64,000 nucleotides of DNA from Aequorivita sinensis (GCF_006346335.1 NZ_VDMC01000004.1:1-64000); one strand, 5' to 3'; positions 26,148 to 37,665 are shown, counted from the first letter of the stretch. A program made the numbers and translations. Notes: generated by a model not told the origin, from the letters alone.

Positions 26148-27074
26148 TTACAATTCTAACAAATCGTTAGTTTTACGTACACCTGCAGCACTTTCTTGTA
26201 TGTGTGCTTTTTCCGCATCGTTTAATTCAATTTCAACGATTTCTTCAACTCCATTACGTCCTAAAATTACTGGAGCACCAATGCAAATATCTTTCAATCC
26301 GTATTGACCATCTAGCATAACTGAGCAAGGGAACATTTTCTTTTGGTCGCAAGCAATTGCTTGAACTAAAGCAGAAACCGCAGCTCCTGGAGCATACCAT
26401 GCTGAAGTACCTAATAATTTTGTAAGTGTAGCACCACCTACTTTAGTATCTTCTTTAACTTGGTTTAATCTTTCTTCAGAAATGAATTTAGACACAGGAA
26501 CACTGTTTCTTGTAGCCAATCTAGTTAATGGCACCATACCAGTATCGCTATGACCACCAATTACCATTCCATCAACATCACTAATAGGCGCACCTAAAGC
26601 TTCAGCCAAACGGTATTTAAAACGAGCGCTATCTAATGCACCTCCCATTCCGATAATTCTGTTTTTAGGCAATCCTGAAGTTTTATGAACTAAATAAGCC
26701 ATAGTATCCATTGGATTACTAACTACTATAATAATAGTATCAGGAGAATGCTTTACAAGGTTAGAAGAAACATCCTTTACAATTCCAGCATTAATACCAA
26801 TTAATTCCTCACGAGTCATTCCTGGCTTACGTGGGATACCACTTGTAATTACGCAAATATCACTACCAGCAGTTTTAGAGTAATCGCTAGTTACACCAGT
26901 GATTTTAGTGTCAAATCCATTTAAAGAAGCTGTTTGCATAAGGTCCATCGCTTTTCCTTCAGCAAAACCTTCTTTAATGTCTAATAAAACTACTTCACTT
27001 GCAAAATCTTTAATAGCAATGTACTCTGCACAACTTGCGCCAACAGCACCTGCTCCTACAACTGTTACTTTCAT
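26148..27074 (-). CDS. mdh: malate dehydrogenase (LDH-like type)
   Basis: NAD-dependent interconversion of malate and oxaloacetate in the TCA cycle; 308 residues, cytosolic. The Rossmann motif GAGAVGASCAEYIA starts the protein. GIPRKPGMTREELIGIN carries the substrate-binding arginines of the active-site loop. VVSNPMDTMAYLV and the catalytic His in GMVIGGHSDTGMVPL are intact. This is the lactate-dehydrogenase-like MDH typical of Bacteroidota. A -7 box TACTTTTG on the minus strand at 27177-27184, about 100 nt upstream, is a possible promoter. Confidence 0.96.
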   Translation of the reverse strand: MKVTVVGAGAVGASCAEYIAIKDFASEVVLLDIKEGFAEGKAMDLMQTASLNGFDTKITGVTSDYSKTAGSDICVITSGIPRKPGMTREELIGINAGIVKDVSSNLVKHSPDTIIIVVSNPMDTMAYLVHKTSGLPKNRIIGMGGALDSARFKYRLAEALGAPISDVDGMVIGGHSDTGMVPLTRLATRNSVPVSKFISEERLNQVKEDTKVGGATLTKLLGTSAWYAPGAAVSALVQAIACDQKKMFPCSVMLDGQYGLKDICIGAPVILGRNGVEEIVEIELNDAEKAHIQESAAGVRKTNDLLEL

Positions 27075-27227
27075 ATCTTTTTAATTAATCATTATGTGGT
27101 TATTGTTAATAGTGGTCAAATCGTTAAAGAAAATTATATTTTGACACCTATTTCAAAGCTCATTCTGAACTTGTCACAAAAGTACTATTATCTGCTTAAA
27201 ATTATGATAACAAACGGTTAAAAACTA

Positions 27228-27263
27228 GAAAACCCATTCCTAAAAAATTAGGAATGGGTTTTC
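27228..27263. terminator. gyrB terminator
   Basis: A 15-bp perfect stem (27228-27242 with 27249-27263) around an A-rich loop, with T-runs on both sides, lies 33 nt past the gyrB stop. Confidence 0.9.
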
Positions 27264-27295
27264 ATTATACTTACAAGATTTTGTAAGCTGACAGA

Positions 27296-29314
<2,019 letters not shown>

Positions 29315-29546
29315 CTAAATATATACGCTAAGTTATTAACAAATAACTGTGAAAAAACATTGTTTTTTAAATCACAATATTAAGTTTTGAATTTACCCCT
29401 AAAAATTAAACACTATTTCGGCATTATTTTACGTTTAAAACTATAATCATATTGAAAATCCGCATTTTAAACATACTTTTTATATATTATATGAAACAAA
29501 TTTTTAATTCAATCGTCTAAACAGTAAGAATTCTGAAAATCAATAC

Positions 29547-30089
29547 ATGAAAAAATCACTCTTCATATTTTTTATCACCCTAACGGCATTTGGTTTTCAA
29601 AATTTAAATGCCCAAAGCTTCCCTAACCGGGATGCCTCACCAATGGACTTGGCAATTGCTAGACCATCTAAAAATGCGCCTCCGTTAGCAAGAGTTATAT
29701 ACAGTAGGCCAGAAAAAAACGGTAGAGATATTTTTGGAGGGCTAGTGCCTTATAATGAAGTTTGGCGTACAGGAGCAAATGAAGCAACAGAACTCACTAC
29801 ATACGAACCACTGATGTTCGGAAAGACTTTACTTCAACCTGGCTCATACACTCTTTATACAATTCCTAATACCGATAGTTGGACTATTATAATTAATAGC
29901 GAAACAAATGCTTGGGGTGCTTTTAACTACCAAAAAGAAAAAGATGTTGCACGAATTGAAGTTCCCTGTGTACAAGCTGTTGCTCCAATAGAGACACTTT
30001 CAATGATTTTTAAAACAGACAACAAAGGCACCACTCTACTTATAGGCTGGGATGATCATTATGTTGAGATTCCTTTTAAAAGGATTTAA
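29547..30089 (+). CDS. DUF2911 secreted protein
   Basis: A 180-residue exported protein with a signal peptide ending LNAQ (about residue 23). The body matches DUF2911, common in Bacteroidota: ARVIYSRPEKNGRDIFGGLVPY, then WRTGANEATELTTY, YTLYTIPNTDSWTIIIN and a closing beta-rich stretch. The function is unknown. It is a single gene in a convergent arrangement with queE. Confidence 0.9.
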   Translation: MKKSLFIFFITLTAFGFQNLNAQSFPNRDASPMDLAIARPSKNAPPLARVIYSRPEKNGRDIFGGLVPYNEVWRTGANEATELTTYEPLMFGKTLLQPGSYTLYTIPNTDSWTIIINSETNAWGAFNYQKEKDVARIEVPCVQAVAPIETLSMIFKTDNKGTTLLIGWDDHYVEIPFKRI

Positions 30090-30111
30090 CCAACGCTTAA
30101 TACAATATAAA

Positions 30112-30153
30112 AAAGCGCCAAATTTCATAATTGATATTGAAAATTGGCGCTTT
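30112..30153. terminator. terminator between DUF2911 gene and queE
   Basis: AAAGCGCCAA (30112-30121) pairs with TTGGCGCTTT (30144-30153) around a 22-nt A/T-rich loop between two convergent genes. Confidence 0.75.
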
Positions 30154-30171
30154 ACATTTATAAAATAAACC

Positions 30172-30801
30172 TTATGGAATATTTAAATATTTATGCGTTT
30201 GAAGTGAAACTTTCCACTGTGGATTCTGCATAACGTAATCCACAATTAATGGACTCATTTTTTCACGTTTACTCCACTCTGGTTGTAAGTAAAGAATACA
30301 ATCTTTATTTACCTTAGCTGCTTGTTCTTCAGCAAATCTGAAATCATCTTTATTAAAGACAATTACTTTCAATTCGTTTGCTTTCTCATAAACCTCTTCA
30401 GTAGGCAACTTCAATTTTTTCGGTGAAAGGCAAATCCAATCCCAAGTTCCTGTGAGCTTATACGCCCCAGAAGTTTCAATGTGAATTTGCATCTCTCTTT
30501 GCTTTAACATTTCGGTTAATGGCCCCATATCCCATGTAAGCGGCTCTCCACCCGTTATCACAATAGTTTTTGAATATTTATCTGCATTTTCAACAATTGT
30601 TTCAATTGCTGTTGGCGGGTGTAAATCTGCATTCCAACTTTCCTTAACATCACACCAATGGCAACCAACATCGCAACCACCAACTCTTATAAAATAAGCA
30701 GCAGTTCCCTTGTGAAATCCTTCACCTTGAATAGTGTAGAATTCCTCCATTAAAGGAAGCATAACTCCCTTATTAACCAAATTTTGTATTTCCTTTTTCA
30801 T
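30172..30801 (-). CDS. queE: 7-carboxy-7-deazaguanine synthase
   Basis: Radical SAM enzyme that converts carboxytetrahydropterin to 7-carboxy-7-deazaguanine in queuosine biosynthesis; 209 residues. The iron-sulfur motif is GGCDVGCHWC (Cys43, Cys47, Cys50; CxxxCxxC spacing). FYTIQGEGFHKGTAAYFIR before it and VITGGEPLTW after it are QueE hallmarks. A perfect -7 box TATTTTTG lies only 5 nt before the ATG, so the transcript may be leaderless. No preQ1 riboswitch fits in such a short leader. Confidence 0.95.
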   Translation of the reverse strand: MKKEIQNLVNKGVMLPLMEEFYTIQGEGFHKGTAAYFIRVGGCDVGCHWCDVKESWNADLHPPTAIETIVENADKYSKTIVITGGEPLTWDMGPLTEMLKQREMQIHIETSGAYKLTGTWDWICLSPKKLKLPTEEVYEKANELKVIVFNKDDFRFAEEQAAKVNKDCILYLQPEWSKREKMSPLIVDYVMQNPQWKVSLQTHKYLNIP

Positions 30802-30806
30802 CGCTG

Positions 30807-30814
30807 CAAAAATA
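30807..30814 (-). promoter_or_regulatory. -7 box directly before queE
   Basis: TATTTTTG on the minus strand ends 5 nt before the queE ATG. The expected transcription start is within about 2 nt of the start codon. There is no good TTG at 17-23 nt. Confidence 0.5.
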
Positions 30815-30949
30815 CTTTATTTGTTAGCAAAAACCCTAAAAACCAAAAATTAAAAACTTGAATTTACTAATATGAATAAATTTTAAAAGATTTTTTGAAA
30901 TTTTGCACTTGGAACTAGGTGCTTTAAATGATTTGGCGCTTATATTTCT

Positions 30950-30957
30950 TACATTTG
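30950..30957 (+). promoter_or_regulatory. -7 box of the HerA-like ATPase gene
   Basis: TACATTTG matches TAnnTTTG, 10 nt before the ATG at 30968. The nearest TTG upstream (30933-30935) leaves only a 14-nt spacer. Confidence 0.5.
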
Positions 30958-30967
30958 AACAAAATTT

Positions 30968-32503
30968 ATGAAGATGGATAGAAAGCAAGCTTTTATAGAT
31001 AGCATTAACTCTGGATACCAGACCAAAGGTGACTTTATAAACCTAGGTTCAGCGATGCTGGACGGAGAAACTATTAAAGATACTTTTATAAAAATCCCAT
31101 TAAAAACACTTAACCGTCACGGGCTTATAGCTGGAGCGACGGGAACAGGAAAAACAAAAACACTTCAAATTCTCGCAGAAAATCTTTCTGAAAAAGGAAT
31201 TCCTGTTTTGCTAATGGATGTTAAAGGTGATTTAAGTGGGATTGCACAACCAGGAGAAAATAATGCTAAAATTGAAGAACGCCATAATGCAATTGGCTTT
31301 CCCTACGAAGCAAAACAATTTCCTGCTGAAATTCTTTCTCTTTCAGACCAAGAAGGAGTGCGTCTACGAGCAACCGTAAGCGAATTTGGCCCTGTTTTAC
31401 TATCGAGAATTTTAGACTTAACCGATACTCAGTCGGGGATTGTTTCAGTTATATTTAAGTACTGCGACGATCATAAAATGCCTCTTCTTGATTTAGAAGA
31501 CTTCAAAAAAATACTGCAATACACCACCGAAGAAGGTAAAGATGAATTTAGCCAAGAGTACGGAAGAATTTCAACCGCCTCAACTGGAGCTATTCTTCGT
31601 AAAGTAATTGAACTTGAACAACAAGGAGCCGATTTGTTTTTTGGTGAAAAATCATTCGACCCACAAGATTTACTTCGTATAGATGAAAATGGTATGGGAT
31701 ATATCAACATTATTAGGTTGACTGATATTCAAGATCGCCCAAAATTATTTTCAACGTTTATGCTTAGTCTTCTGGCTGAAATATATGCTACATTCCCGGA
31801 ACAAGGAGATAGCGGAAGACCAGAGTTAGTTATTTTTATAGATGAAGCACACTTAATTTTTAAAGAAGCAAGTAGCGCCTTACTTAATCAAATTGAAAGT
31901 ATTGTTAAGTTAATTCGATCAAAAGGTGTTGGACTTTACTTCGTAACTCAAAATCCTACCGATGTACCAGACGCAGTTTTGGGTCAATTAGGATTGAAAA
32001 TTCAACACGCACTTCGAGCTTTCACTGCAAAAGATAGAAAAGCTATAAAATTAACTGCTGAAAACTATCCACTTTCTGATTATTATAAAACCGATGAAGT
32101 TTTAACGGCCTTAGGAATTGGAGAAGCTTTAGTGAGTGCTTTAAATGAAAAAGGAATCCCTACTCCACTTGCGCGTACAATGCTTCGTGCTCCAATGAGT
32201 AGAATGGATATCCTTTCTGATGATGAATTAAAGAGTTTGCTGAAGAAGTCAAAACTCATCCCCAAATACAACGAAGTAATAAACAGGGAGAGTGCATACG
32301 AAATGTTGACCGAGAAAATAGAAATCGCCAACAGAGAAGAGGCAAAAGCAAAAGCAGAAAAAGAAAAGGAAGCTGCAAATAAATCTAGCAGCAGACGTTC
32401 TTCATCAAGAAGAAGTAGCTCTACAAACCCTTGGATTAAAACAATATCTAGCCCAACTGTAATAAGAAGTGTACTAGGAATTTTAAGTAAAATGATGAAA
32501 TAA
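30968..32503 (+). CDS. HerA-like P-loop ATPase (DUF853 family)
   Basis: A 511-residue cytosolic ATPase of the DUF853/YjgR branch of the HerA-FtsK superfamily. Walker A is GATGTGKTKTLQ (about residues 56-67). The Walker B-like LVIFIDEAHLIFKEAS follows at about residues 278-293, and FVTQNPTDVPDAVLGQLGLKIQHALRAFT is the family's sensor region. A Ser/Arg-rich linker (SSSRRSSSRRSS, near residue 475) precedes a short C-terminal helix. The cellular role of DUF853 proteins is not settled. The first Met gives a good N-terminus; Met3 is equally possible. Confidence 0.9.
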   Translation: MKMDRKQAFIDSINSGYQTKGDFINLGSAMLDGETIKDTFIKIPLKTLNRHGLIAGATGTGKTKTLQILAENLSEKGIPVLLMDVKGDLSGIAQPGENNAKIEERHNAIGFPYEAKQFPAEILSLSDQEGVRLRATVSEFGPVLLSRILDLTDTQSGIVSVIFKYCDDHKMPLLDLEDFKKILQYTTEEGKDEFSQEYGRISTASTGAILRKVIELEQQGADLFFGEKSFDPQDLLRIDENGMGYINIIRLTDIQDRPKLFSTFMLSLLAEIYATFPEQGDSGRPELVIFIDEAHLIFKEASSALLNQIESIVKLIRSKGVGLYFVTQNPTDVPDAVLGQLGLKIQHALRAFTAKDRKAIKLTAENYPLSDYYKTDEVLTALGIGEALVSALNEKGIPTPLARTMLRAPMSRMDILSDDELKSLLKKSKLIPKYNEVINRESAYEMLTEKIEIANREEAKAKAEKEKEAANKSSSRRSSSRRSSSTNPWIKTISSPTVIRSVLGILSKMMK

Positions 32504-32561
32504 CATCCCTTATAGGATTAAATATTAAAACAACTTATAAACCAGAATAACAAAAAAATAA

Positions 32562-33128
32562 ATGAAAAAGACGTTAATTTTAGGTGCTGTAGCGGCATTA
32601 TTATTTGTACAATGTAAAGAAGAGAAGGATCCTTACACAATTAATAAAGGAGTTATTGGGAGTTTGACAAGTGAAATTAAAATCAAGCAGATTGATTCAA
32701 TTTTCGCAAATGATTCTATTGTAAAAATAAGCTCTTCTCCTAATGCTTTAGAAACTCAAGGAGAAGTAGAAATATATGAAAAGGGAGGAAAGAAATTAAT
32801 GCTACTTTCACCTAAAAATGAATCTGACCCTAATTCACCAATAACTAATATTCAGGTTTTCGATTCACGTTTTAAAACAGACAAAGGATTAAATTCTGCA
32901 AGTAAGTTTAAAGATGTAAAAGCCAACTATACTGTTGAAAACATCCAAACTACCATTAATTCAATCGTTGTTTTCCTAAAAGATACCGACGTATATCTTA
33001 CAATCGATAAAAAACATCTTCCTGAAGAATTGAGATACGATCCAGAAGTTAAAGTAGAAGCAACTCAAATACCAGATGATGCGCCTTTCAAATACTTTAT
33101 GATTGGATGGGAACCAACTGCAGAGTAA
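32562..33128 (+). CDS. lipoprotein of unknown function
   Basis: A 188-residue lipoprotein with signal MKKTLILGAVAALLFVQC (lipobox Cys18). The mature part is charged and beta-rich, with an SDPNSPITNIQVFDSRFKT stretch and an IQTTINSIVVFLKD segment, and ends PFKYFMIGWEPTAE. I do not recognise a domain. It is 58 nt after the ATPase gene and 89 nt before a small membrane protein, all on the plus strand. Confidence 0.8.
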   Translation: MKKTLILGAVAALLFVQCKEEKDPYTINKGVIGSLTSEIKIKQIDSIFANDSIVKISSSPNALETQGEVEIYEKGGKKLMLLSPKNESDPNSPITNIQVFDSRFKTDKGLNSASKFKDVKANYTVENIQTTINSIVVFLKDTDVYLTIDKKHLPEELRYDPEVKVEATQIPDDAPFKYFMIGWEPTAE

Positions 33129-33217
33129 TTTATAGCTGCAAAGGTTTTGTTAAGATTCATTAAGTATTGTTTTGTTTCCTTTAATTTTAATCCGATTAAC
33201 TATTAAAAAACTGAATT

Positions 33218-33403
33218 ATGATTAAAATTTTAGGTTTTATTTTAACAATAGCAGGAGGTATTGCTCTAGTGATGGGTGTTCTTGGAGCCTTTGGCAGTCT
33301 TAATGTTGGCATGAGCCCTTGGGCCCTTATAATACTAGGAGTAGTATTCTTTCTTGCTGGAATTGGTCTTTTAAAAAACCGAAAAGATACCGATCAAACT
33401 TAA
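33218..33403 (+). CDS. 61-residue two-helix membrane protein
   Basis: The whole protein is two hydrophobic helices (about residues 3-25 and 33-53) joined by a short Gly/Pro turn, with a basic cytoplasmic tail LLKNRKDTDQT. No family is recognised. A good terminator follows 5 nt after the stop, which supports a real transcribed gene. Confidence 0.7.
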   Translation: MIKILGFILTIAGGIALVMGVLGAFGSLNVGMSPWALIILGVVFFLAGIGLLKNRKDTDQT

Positions 33404-33408
33404 ATAAT

Positions 33409-33433
33409 AAACCTCTTGGTCATCAAGAGGTTT
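33409..33433 (+). terminator. terminator after the small membrane protein
   Basis: AAACCTCTTG (33409-33418) pairs with CAAGAGGTTT (33424-33433), loop GTCAT, followed by a T-rich run. Confidence 0.85.
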
Positions 33434-33553
33434 TCTTTTAAAACACTCCTTCTACCCAATTAATCTCTCTATATTAGTTTACAAATTCAAAATTGTAAAT
33501 AAATTTAAAGTGATTAGTCTAAGCTTTAACAACCAATCCTAAGTATTTGAATA

Positions 33554-34603
33554 ATGAAAGAAATACCGCCACAAATAATCAGACAAGTTTTCGTGATTTT
33601 ACTCATTCTTTTAATGGGTACTCTTATTTTTCGTGAACTTTTACCATACCTCACAGGCGTTTTGGGAGCAATTACTATTTATGTACTTATGCGTAAATGG
33701 ATGGTTAAATTGGTTAAAAAGAAAAAATGGAATCCATCATTAGCCGCTACTTTCTTAATGGTAATATCCTTTGTTGGGATTTTGATTCCCATATCGGGAA
33801 TTATCTGGATGCTAACTAATAAAATAGGAAAAGCAGCGGAAAATTCAGCAGATGTAATCAACGCCCTTAAAAACCAATTAAAGGATGTAGAAGAGAGATT
33901 AGGTTACGATTTTGTTTCAAACATAGATACTTCGGCAATTACCGGATGGCTTACCGAAAACCTACAAGGGTTTGCAGGGGGTACTTTCAATGCTTTTATA
34001 GCAATTGGACTTATGTACTTTATCCTCTTTTATATGTTTACTAACCGTAGAGATTTAAAAGAATCTTTAAAGGATTATATCCCGATGGATCGTGACAACA
34101 TTAAGGAAATTGGAAAAGAGATTCAGGCTATGGTACGCTCGAACGCCTTAGGCATCCCCTTGGTTGCTGTAGCACAAGGGATAGTTGCTTTAATAGGATT
34201 TCTAATCTTTGGAATTGAAGATCCCTTTTTCTGGTTCGTTATTGTAACTATCGGAAGCATGATTCCTTTCGTTGGTACTTTAGTTGGTATTTTACCCGTG
34301 TTTGTACTCACTCTTTCATCTGGAGACAACTTTCAAGCTTGGGGTATTCTTATTTATGGATTTGTAGTAGTAGGTTCTACAGACAACATTATTAGACTTT
34401 ATGTTCTTAAAAAACTAGATGATGTACATCCCTTAGTTACCTTAATAGGAGTTATAGTTGGAGTACCACTCTTTGGGTTTATTGGACTAATTTTTGGCCC
34501 TCTCTTAATTAGCTTATTTATGGTGATTGTTAAGATTTACAGAAAAGAATACGGGAAGTTAGATATGGCTTCAAAGCAAACTGAAGAACCGCGAGAACTA
34601 TAG
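33554..34603 (+). CDS. AI-2E/PerM family transporter
   Basis: A 349-residue integral membrane protein of the AI-2E transporter (PerM) family. Two N-terminal helices are followed by a long loop with a helical ALKNQLKDVEERLGYDF segment (about residues 105-140). A block of helices follows with the family-typical YILFYMFTNRRDLKESLKDYIP, GIPLVAVAQGIVALIGFLIFGI, SMIPFVGTLVGILP and VHPLVTLIGVIVGVPLFG. Members have been linked to quorum-signal or Na+/H+ export, but the substrate here is unknown. Confidence 0.9.
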   Translation: MKEIPPQIIRQVFVILLILLMGTLIFRELLPYLTGVLGAITIYVLMRKWMVKLVKKKKWNPSLAATFLMVISFVGILIPISGIIWMLTNKIGKAAENSADVINALKNQLKDVEERLGYDFVSNIDTSAITGWLTENLQGFAGGTFNAFIAIGLMYFILFYMFTNRRDLKESLKDYIPMDRDNIKEIGKEIQAMVRSNALGIPLVAVAQGIVALIGFLIFGIEDPFFWFVIVTIGSMIPFVGTLVGILPVFVLTLSSGDNFQAWGILIYGFVVVGSTDNIIRLYVLKKLDDVHPLVTLIGVIVGVPLFGFIGLIFGPLLISLFMVIVKIYRKEYGKLDMASKQTEEPREL

Positions 34604-34673
34604 GGTTTAATTAATTTTCTCAATTCCTGATTTTTATAACAAAATTTTAAAACTTTCAACCTCAGCAATATTG

Positions 34674-34681
34674 TATCTTTA
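34674..34681 (+). promoter_or_regulatory. -7-like box of the YkvA gene
   Basis: TATCTTTA differs from TAnnTTTG at the last base only, 13 nt before the ATG. No TTG is seen at the expected distance. Confidence 0.35.
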
Positions 34682-34694
34682 AAAGAAAAAATTT

Positions 34695-35135
34695 ATGTCA
34701 TTTAAAGGAATATTTTCAAAAAAGAACTTCAATCCAGGGAATCGAGATTCAGGTGTTACTGAAGATTATTTAGAGGAGGAAGTGGCTAAAATTAACGATG
34801 ACGATGTTGAGATCGTTCTTCAAAACGAAGAAGAAATAAACAAGAAATTTAGCGGAGCTAATTCCTTATCAAAATACGCCGAACTAGGAAAAATTATGAT
34901 AGGAATGCTTAAAGATATTAAGAACAGAGTCTACCCTGAAATCCCGTGGTTTACTATCGCAACAATCGTATTGGCTTTACTATATGTTCTTAACCCTTTT
35001 GATATTATTCCAGATTTTATACCAGGAATAGGGTATATAGATGATGTTTCAGTACTAGCTATAGGAACAGGTTGGATTGAAAGTGACCTACACAAATATC
35101 TCGATTGGAAAATAAAAGAAGGCAAAGGCCTTTAA
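34695..35135 (+). CDS. YkvA family (DUF1232) membrane protein
   Basis: A 146-residue protein with a soluble, acidic N-terminal half and a C-terminal DUF1232 domain: YPEIPWFTIATIVLALLYVLNPFDIIPDFIPGIGYIDD followed by VSVLAIGTGWIESDL. The NPFDIIPDFIP core is diagnostic. The function is unknown. Its stop codon lies three bases from the stop of the convergent folD gene. Confidence 0.9.
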   Translation: MSFKGIFSKKNFNPGNRDSGVTEDYLEEEVAKINDDDVEIVLQNEEEINKKFSGANSLSKYAELGKIMIGMLKDIKNRVYPEIPWFTIATIVLALLYVLNPFDIIPDFIPGIGYIDDVSVLAIGTGWIESDLHKYLDWKIKEGKGL

Positions 35136-35153
35136 GCCTTAATTATGCCTTCT
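35117..35153. terminator. hairpin spanning both stop codons of convergent genes
   Basis: AGAAGGCA (35117-35124) pairs with TGCCTTCT (35146-35153), and inside it AAGGC pairs with GCCTT. The structure covers the 3' coding ends and stops of the YkvA gene and folD, so it may end both transcripts while encoding both C-termini. Confidence 0.5.
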
Positions 35154-36020
35154 TCGTTCTCTTGCTAACAATGTGTTTTTAAGCAGCATTGCAATAGTCA
35201 TTGGCCCAACTCCACCAGGAACAGGTGTAATAAATGATGCTTTTTTGCTTACATTTTCAAAATCTACATCACCTGTAATCACATAACCTTTTGGTTTGCT
35301 TGGGTCTTCTACTCTTGTAATTCCCACGTCTATAATTACAGCGTCATCTTTAACCATTTCAGCTTTTAGGAAGTTAGGAACTCCAAGTGCTGAAATAATA
35401 ATATCTGCTTGGGTGGTAATTTGAGAAATGTTTTTTGTATTACTGTGTGTTAGGGTAACAGTACTATTTCCTGGCCAACCTTTACGGCTCATTAAAATAC
35501 TCATAGGACGCCCTACAATATGGCTTCTTCCTATAACGACAGTGTGTTTACCTTTGGTATCAACTTTATAACGTTGAAGTAATTCAAGTATTCCAAATGG
35601 CGTAGCTGGAATAAATGTACTCATATCCAAAGCCATTTTTCCAAAGTTTTCAGGATGGAAACCATCTACATCTTTTGAAGGATCTACCGTAAGTAATACT
35701 TTTTGTGTATCAATTTGTGGAGGTAATGGAAGTTGAACTATAAATCCGTCGATATTATCGTCTTCATTTAATTCCTTAATTTTTTTCAACAACTCTAGCT
35801 CACTCGTTGTTTCAGGCATTTGCACTAGTGTAGATTCAAAACCAACACGTTCACAGGCTTTAACCTTACTGCCAACGTAAGTAAGACTCGCACCATCATT
35901 TCCTACAATGATTGCAGCTAGATGTGGAACTTTTTCGTTTTTTGCCTTCATCTTTTCAACTTCGGCAGCAATCTCATTTTTAATATCGTTACTTACTTTT
36001 TTTCCGTCTAGAATAGTCAT
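35139..36020 (-). CDS. folD: methylenetetrahydrofolate dehydrogenase/cyclohydrolase
   Basis: Bifunctional one-carbon enzyme: NADP-dependent 5,10-methylene-THF dehydrogenase and methenyl-THF cyclohydrolase; 293 residues. The catalytic Tyr-x-x-x-Lys is YVGSKVKACERVGF. DGFIVQLPLPPQID, PATPFGILELL, the nucleotide-binding GRSHIVGRPMSILM and PVPGGVGPMTIAMLLKNT are all present. It is downstream of ffh on the same strand with a 261-nt gap in which I see no gene or clear promoter. Confidence 0.97.
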   Translation of the reverse strand: MTILDGKKVSNDIKNEIAAEVEKMKAKNEKVPHLAAIIVGNDGASLTYVGSKVKACERVGFESTLVQMPETTSELELLKKIKELNEDDNIDGFIVQLPLPPQIDTQKVLLTVDPSKDVDGFHPENFGKMALDMSTFIPATPFGILELLQRYKVDTKGKHTVVIGRSHIVGRPMSILMSRKGWPGNSTVTLTHSNTKNISQITTQADIIISALGVPNFLKAEMVKDDAVIIDVGITRVEDPSKPKGYVITGDVDFENVSKKASFITPVPGGVGPMTIAMLLKNTLLARERRRHN

Positions 36021-36281
36021 GGTTGAATTTAATGTGTTCAGCGGCTGTTGCTGTTAGTTGTAAACCACACTCCAACTTTGCCTGGTTATCAAAAAAATAT
36101 AATTATATACTTACTTAATTTTTCACTTTTAGCTTTAAAGCTGTTTTTATCTTTAAAAATTTTAGACATCTACATTATTTGCAATGGCTATAAAAAAACA
36201 GTAAAAAAAAATTAGCAAAGCGATAAATAAACAATCGGAAAACTTTTAAAAAAGTAGTTCTTTCTGAAAATTTTTGAAGGT

Positions 36282-37610
36282 TTAACGCATTTTACTCATA
36301 GCTTGCATCATCTTTCTTCCGCCGCCACCTTGCATCATTTTCATCATTTTGCTCATCTGATCAAACTGCTTTAGCAATTGATTTACTTGCTGAACACTAG
36401 TTCCACTACCTTTAGCTATGCGCTTTTTCCTACTTCCATTAATCACAGACGGCTGAGATCTTTCAGTTGGTGTCATTGAATGAATAATAGCTTCAATTCC
36501 TTTAAAAGCATCGTCATCAATATCAACATCTTTTAGGGCCTTCCCAGCTCCAGGAATCATCCCTACAAGATCCTTCATACTACCCATTTTCTTAACCTGT
36601 TGAATTTGGTTAAGGAAATCGTCAAAACCAAATTGGTTTTTAGCAATTTTCTTCTGAAGTTTTCTTGCTTCTTCTTCGTCAAATTGTTCTTGTGCTCTTT
36701 CAACTAAGGAAACAACGTCTCCCATCCCCAAGATACGATCTGCCATACGTTCCGGGTGGAAAACATCGATGGCATCCATCTTTTCACCAGTACCAATAAA
36801 TTTAATTGGTTTATTTACAACACTCTTAATAGAGATGGCAGCACCTCCACGAGTATCACCATCTAATTTAGTAAGTACAACCCCATCAAAGTTTAACCTT
36901 TCGTTAAAAGCTTTAGCTGTATTTACAGCATCTTGACCTGTCATGGCATCAACAACGAAAAGGGTTTCCTGAGGATTTATTGCTTGGTGAACATTCGCGA
37001 TTTCTGTCATCATCGCTTCATCTATAGCCAAACGTCCAGCAGTATCGACAATAACAACATTAAATCCGTTTGTCTTAGCATGTTCAATTGCGTTTTGCGC
37101 TATTTGAACAGGGTTTTTATTTTCAGGTTCACTATAAACCTCAACACCTATTTGGTCTCCAACTACGTGCAACTGATTAATTGCTGCAGGACGATAAACA
37201 TCACAGGCAACCAATAGTGGTTTCTTAGTCTTTTTAGTTTTTAAGAAATTAGCAAGTTTTCCAGAGAATGTGGTTTTACCACTACCCTGAAGACCAGACA
37301 TTAAGATAACAGTAGGCGCACCACTTAAGTTAATACCAGCAGTTTCACCACCCATCAATTGAGTAAGTTCGTCTTTTACCAACTTAACCATCAATTGACC
37401 AGGTTGAAGTGTAGTAAGTACGTCTTGACCTAATGCTTTTTCTTTTACTGTATTGGTAAACTCCTTAGCAGTTTTAAAGTTAACGTCGGCATCCAAAAGA
37501 GCGCGACGCACTTCTTTTAAAGTTTCTGCTACGTTTACTTCGGTAATACTACCGTGACCTTTTAATACGTGTAACGCTTTGTCCAGCTTATCGCTTAAAT
37601 TATCGAACAT
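36282..37610 (-). CDS. ffh: signal recognition particle protein Ffh
   Basis: SRP GTPase that binds signal peptides and 4.5S RNA; 442 residues. The N domain is followed by the G domain (GLQGSGKTTFSGKLA, VDTAGRLAID, LTKLDGDTRGGAAIS) and by the Met-rich M domain with the RNA-binding GSRKKRIAKGSGTSVQQVNQLLKQF and the tail KMMKMMQGGGGRKMM. A textbook promoter precedes it (37666-37695). Confidence 0.97.
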   Translation of the reverse strand: MFDNLSDKLDKALHVLKGHGSITEVNVAETLKEVRRALLDADVNFKTAKEFTNTVKEKALGQDVLTTLQPGQLMVKLVKDELTQLMGGETAGINLSGAPTVILMSGLQGSGKTTFSGKLANFLKTKKTKKPLLVACDVYRPAAINQLHVVGDQIGVEVYSEPENKNPVQIAQNAIEHAKTNGFNVVIVDTAGRLAIDEAMMTEIANVHQAINPQETLFVVDAMTGQDAVNTAKAFNERLNFDGVVLTKLDGDTRGGAAISIKSVVNKPIKFIGTGEKMDAIDVFHPERMADRILGMGDVVSLVERAQEQFDEEEARKLQKKIAKNQFGFDDFLNQIQQVKKMGSMKDLVGMIPGAGKALKDVDIDDDAFKGIEAIIHSMTPTERSQPSVINGSRKKRIAKGSGTSVQQVNQLLKQFDQMSKMMKMMQGGGGRKMMQAMSKMR

Positions 37611-37665
37611 ATTCTTGCTTTCTTTATATTATTAACTCTTTAGCTAAAGCTATTGAATTGGAGTG

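Noticed and set aside
36021-36281. 4.5S (SRP) RNA gene between ffh and folD
   Set aside because: The gap contains no long self-complementary rod structure with the conserved SRP RNA tetraloop region that I can see.
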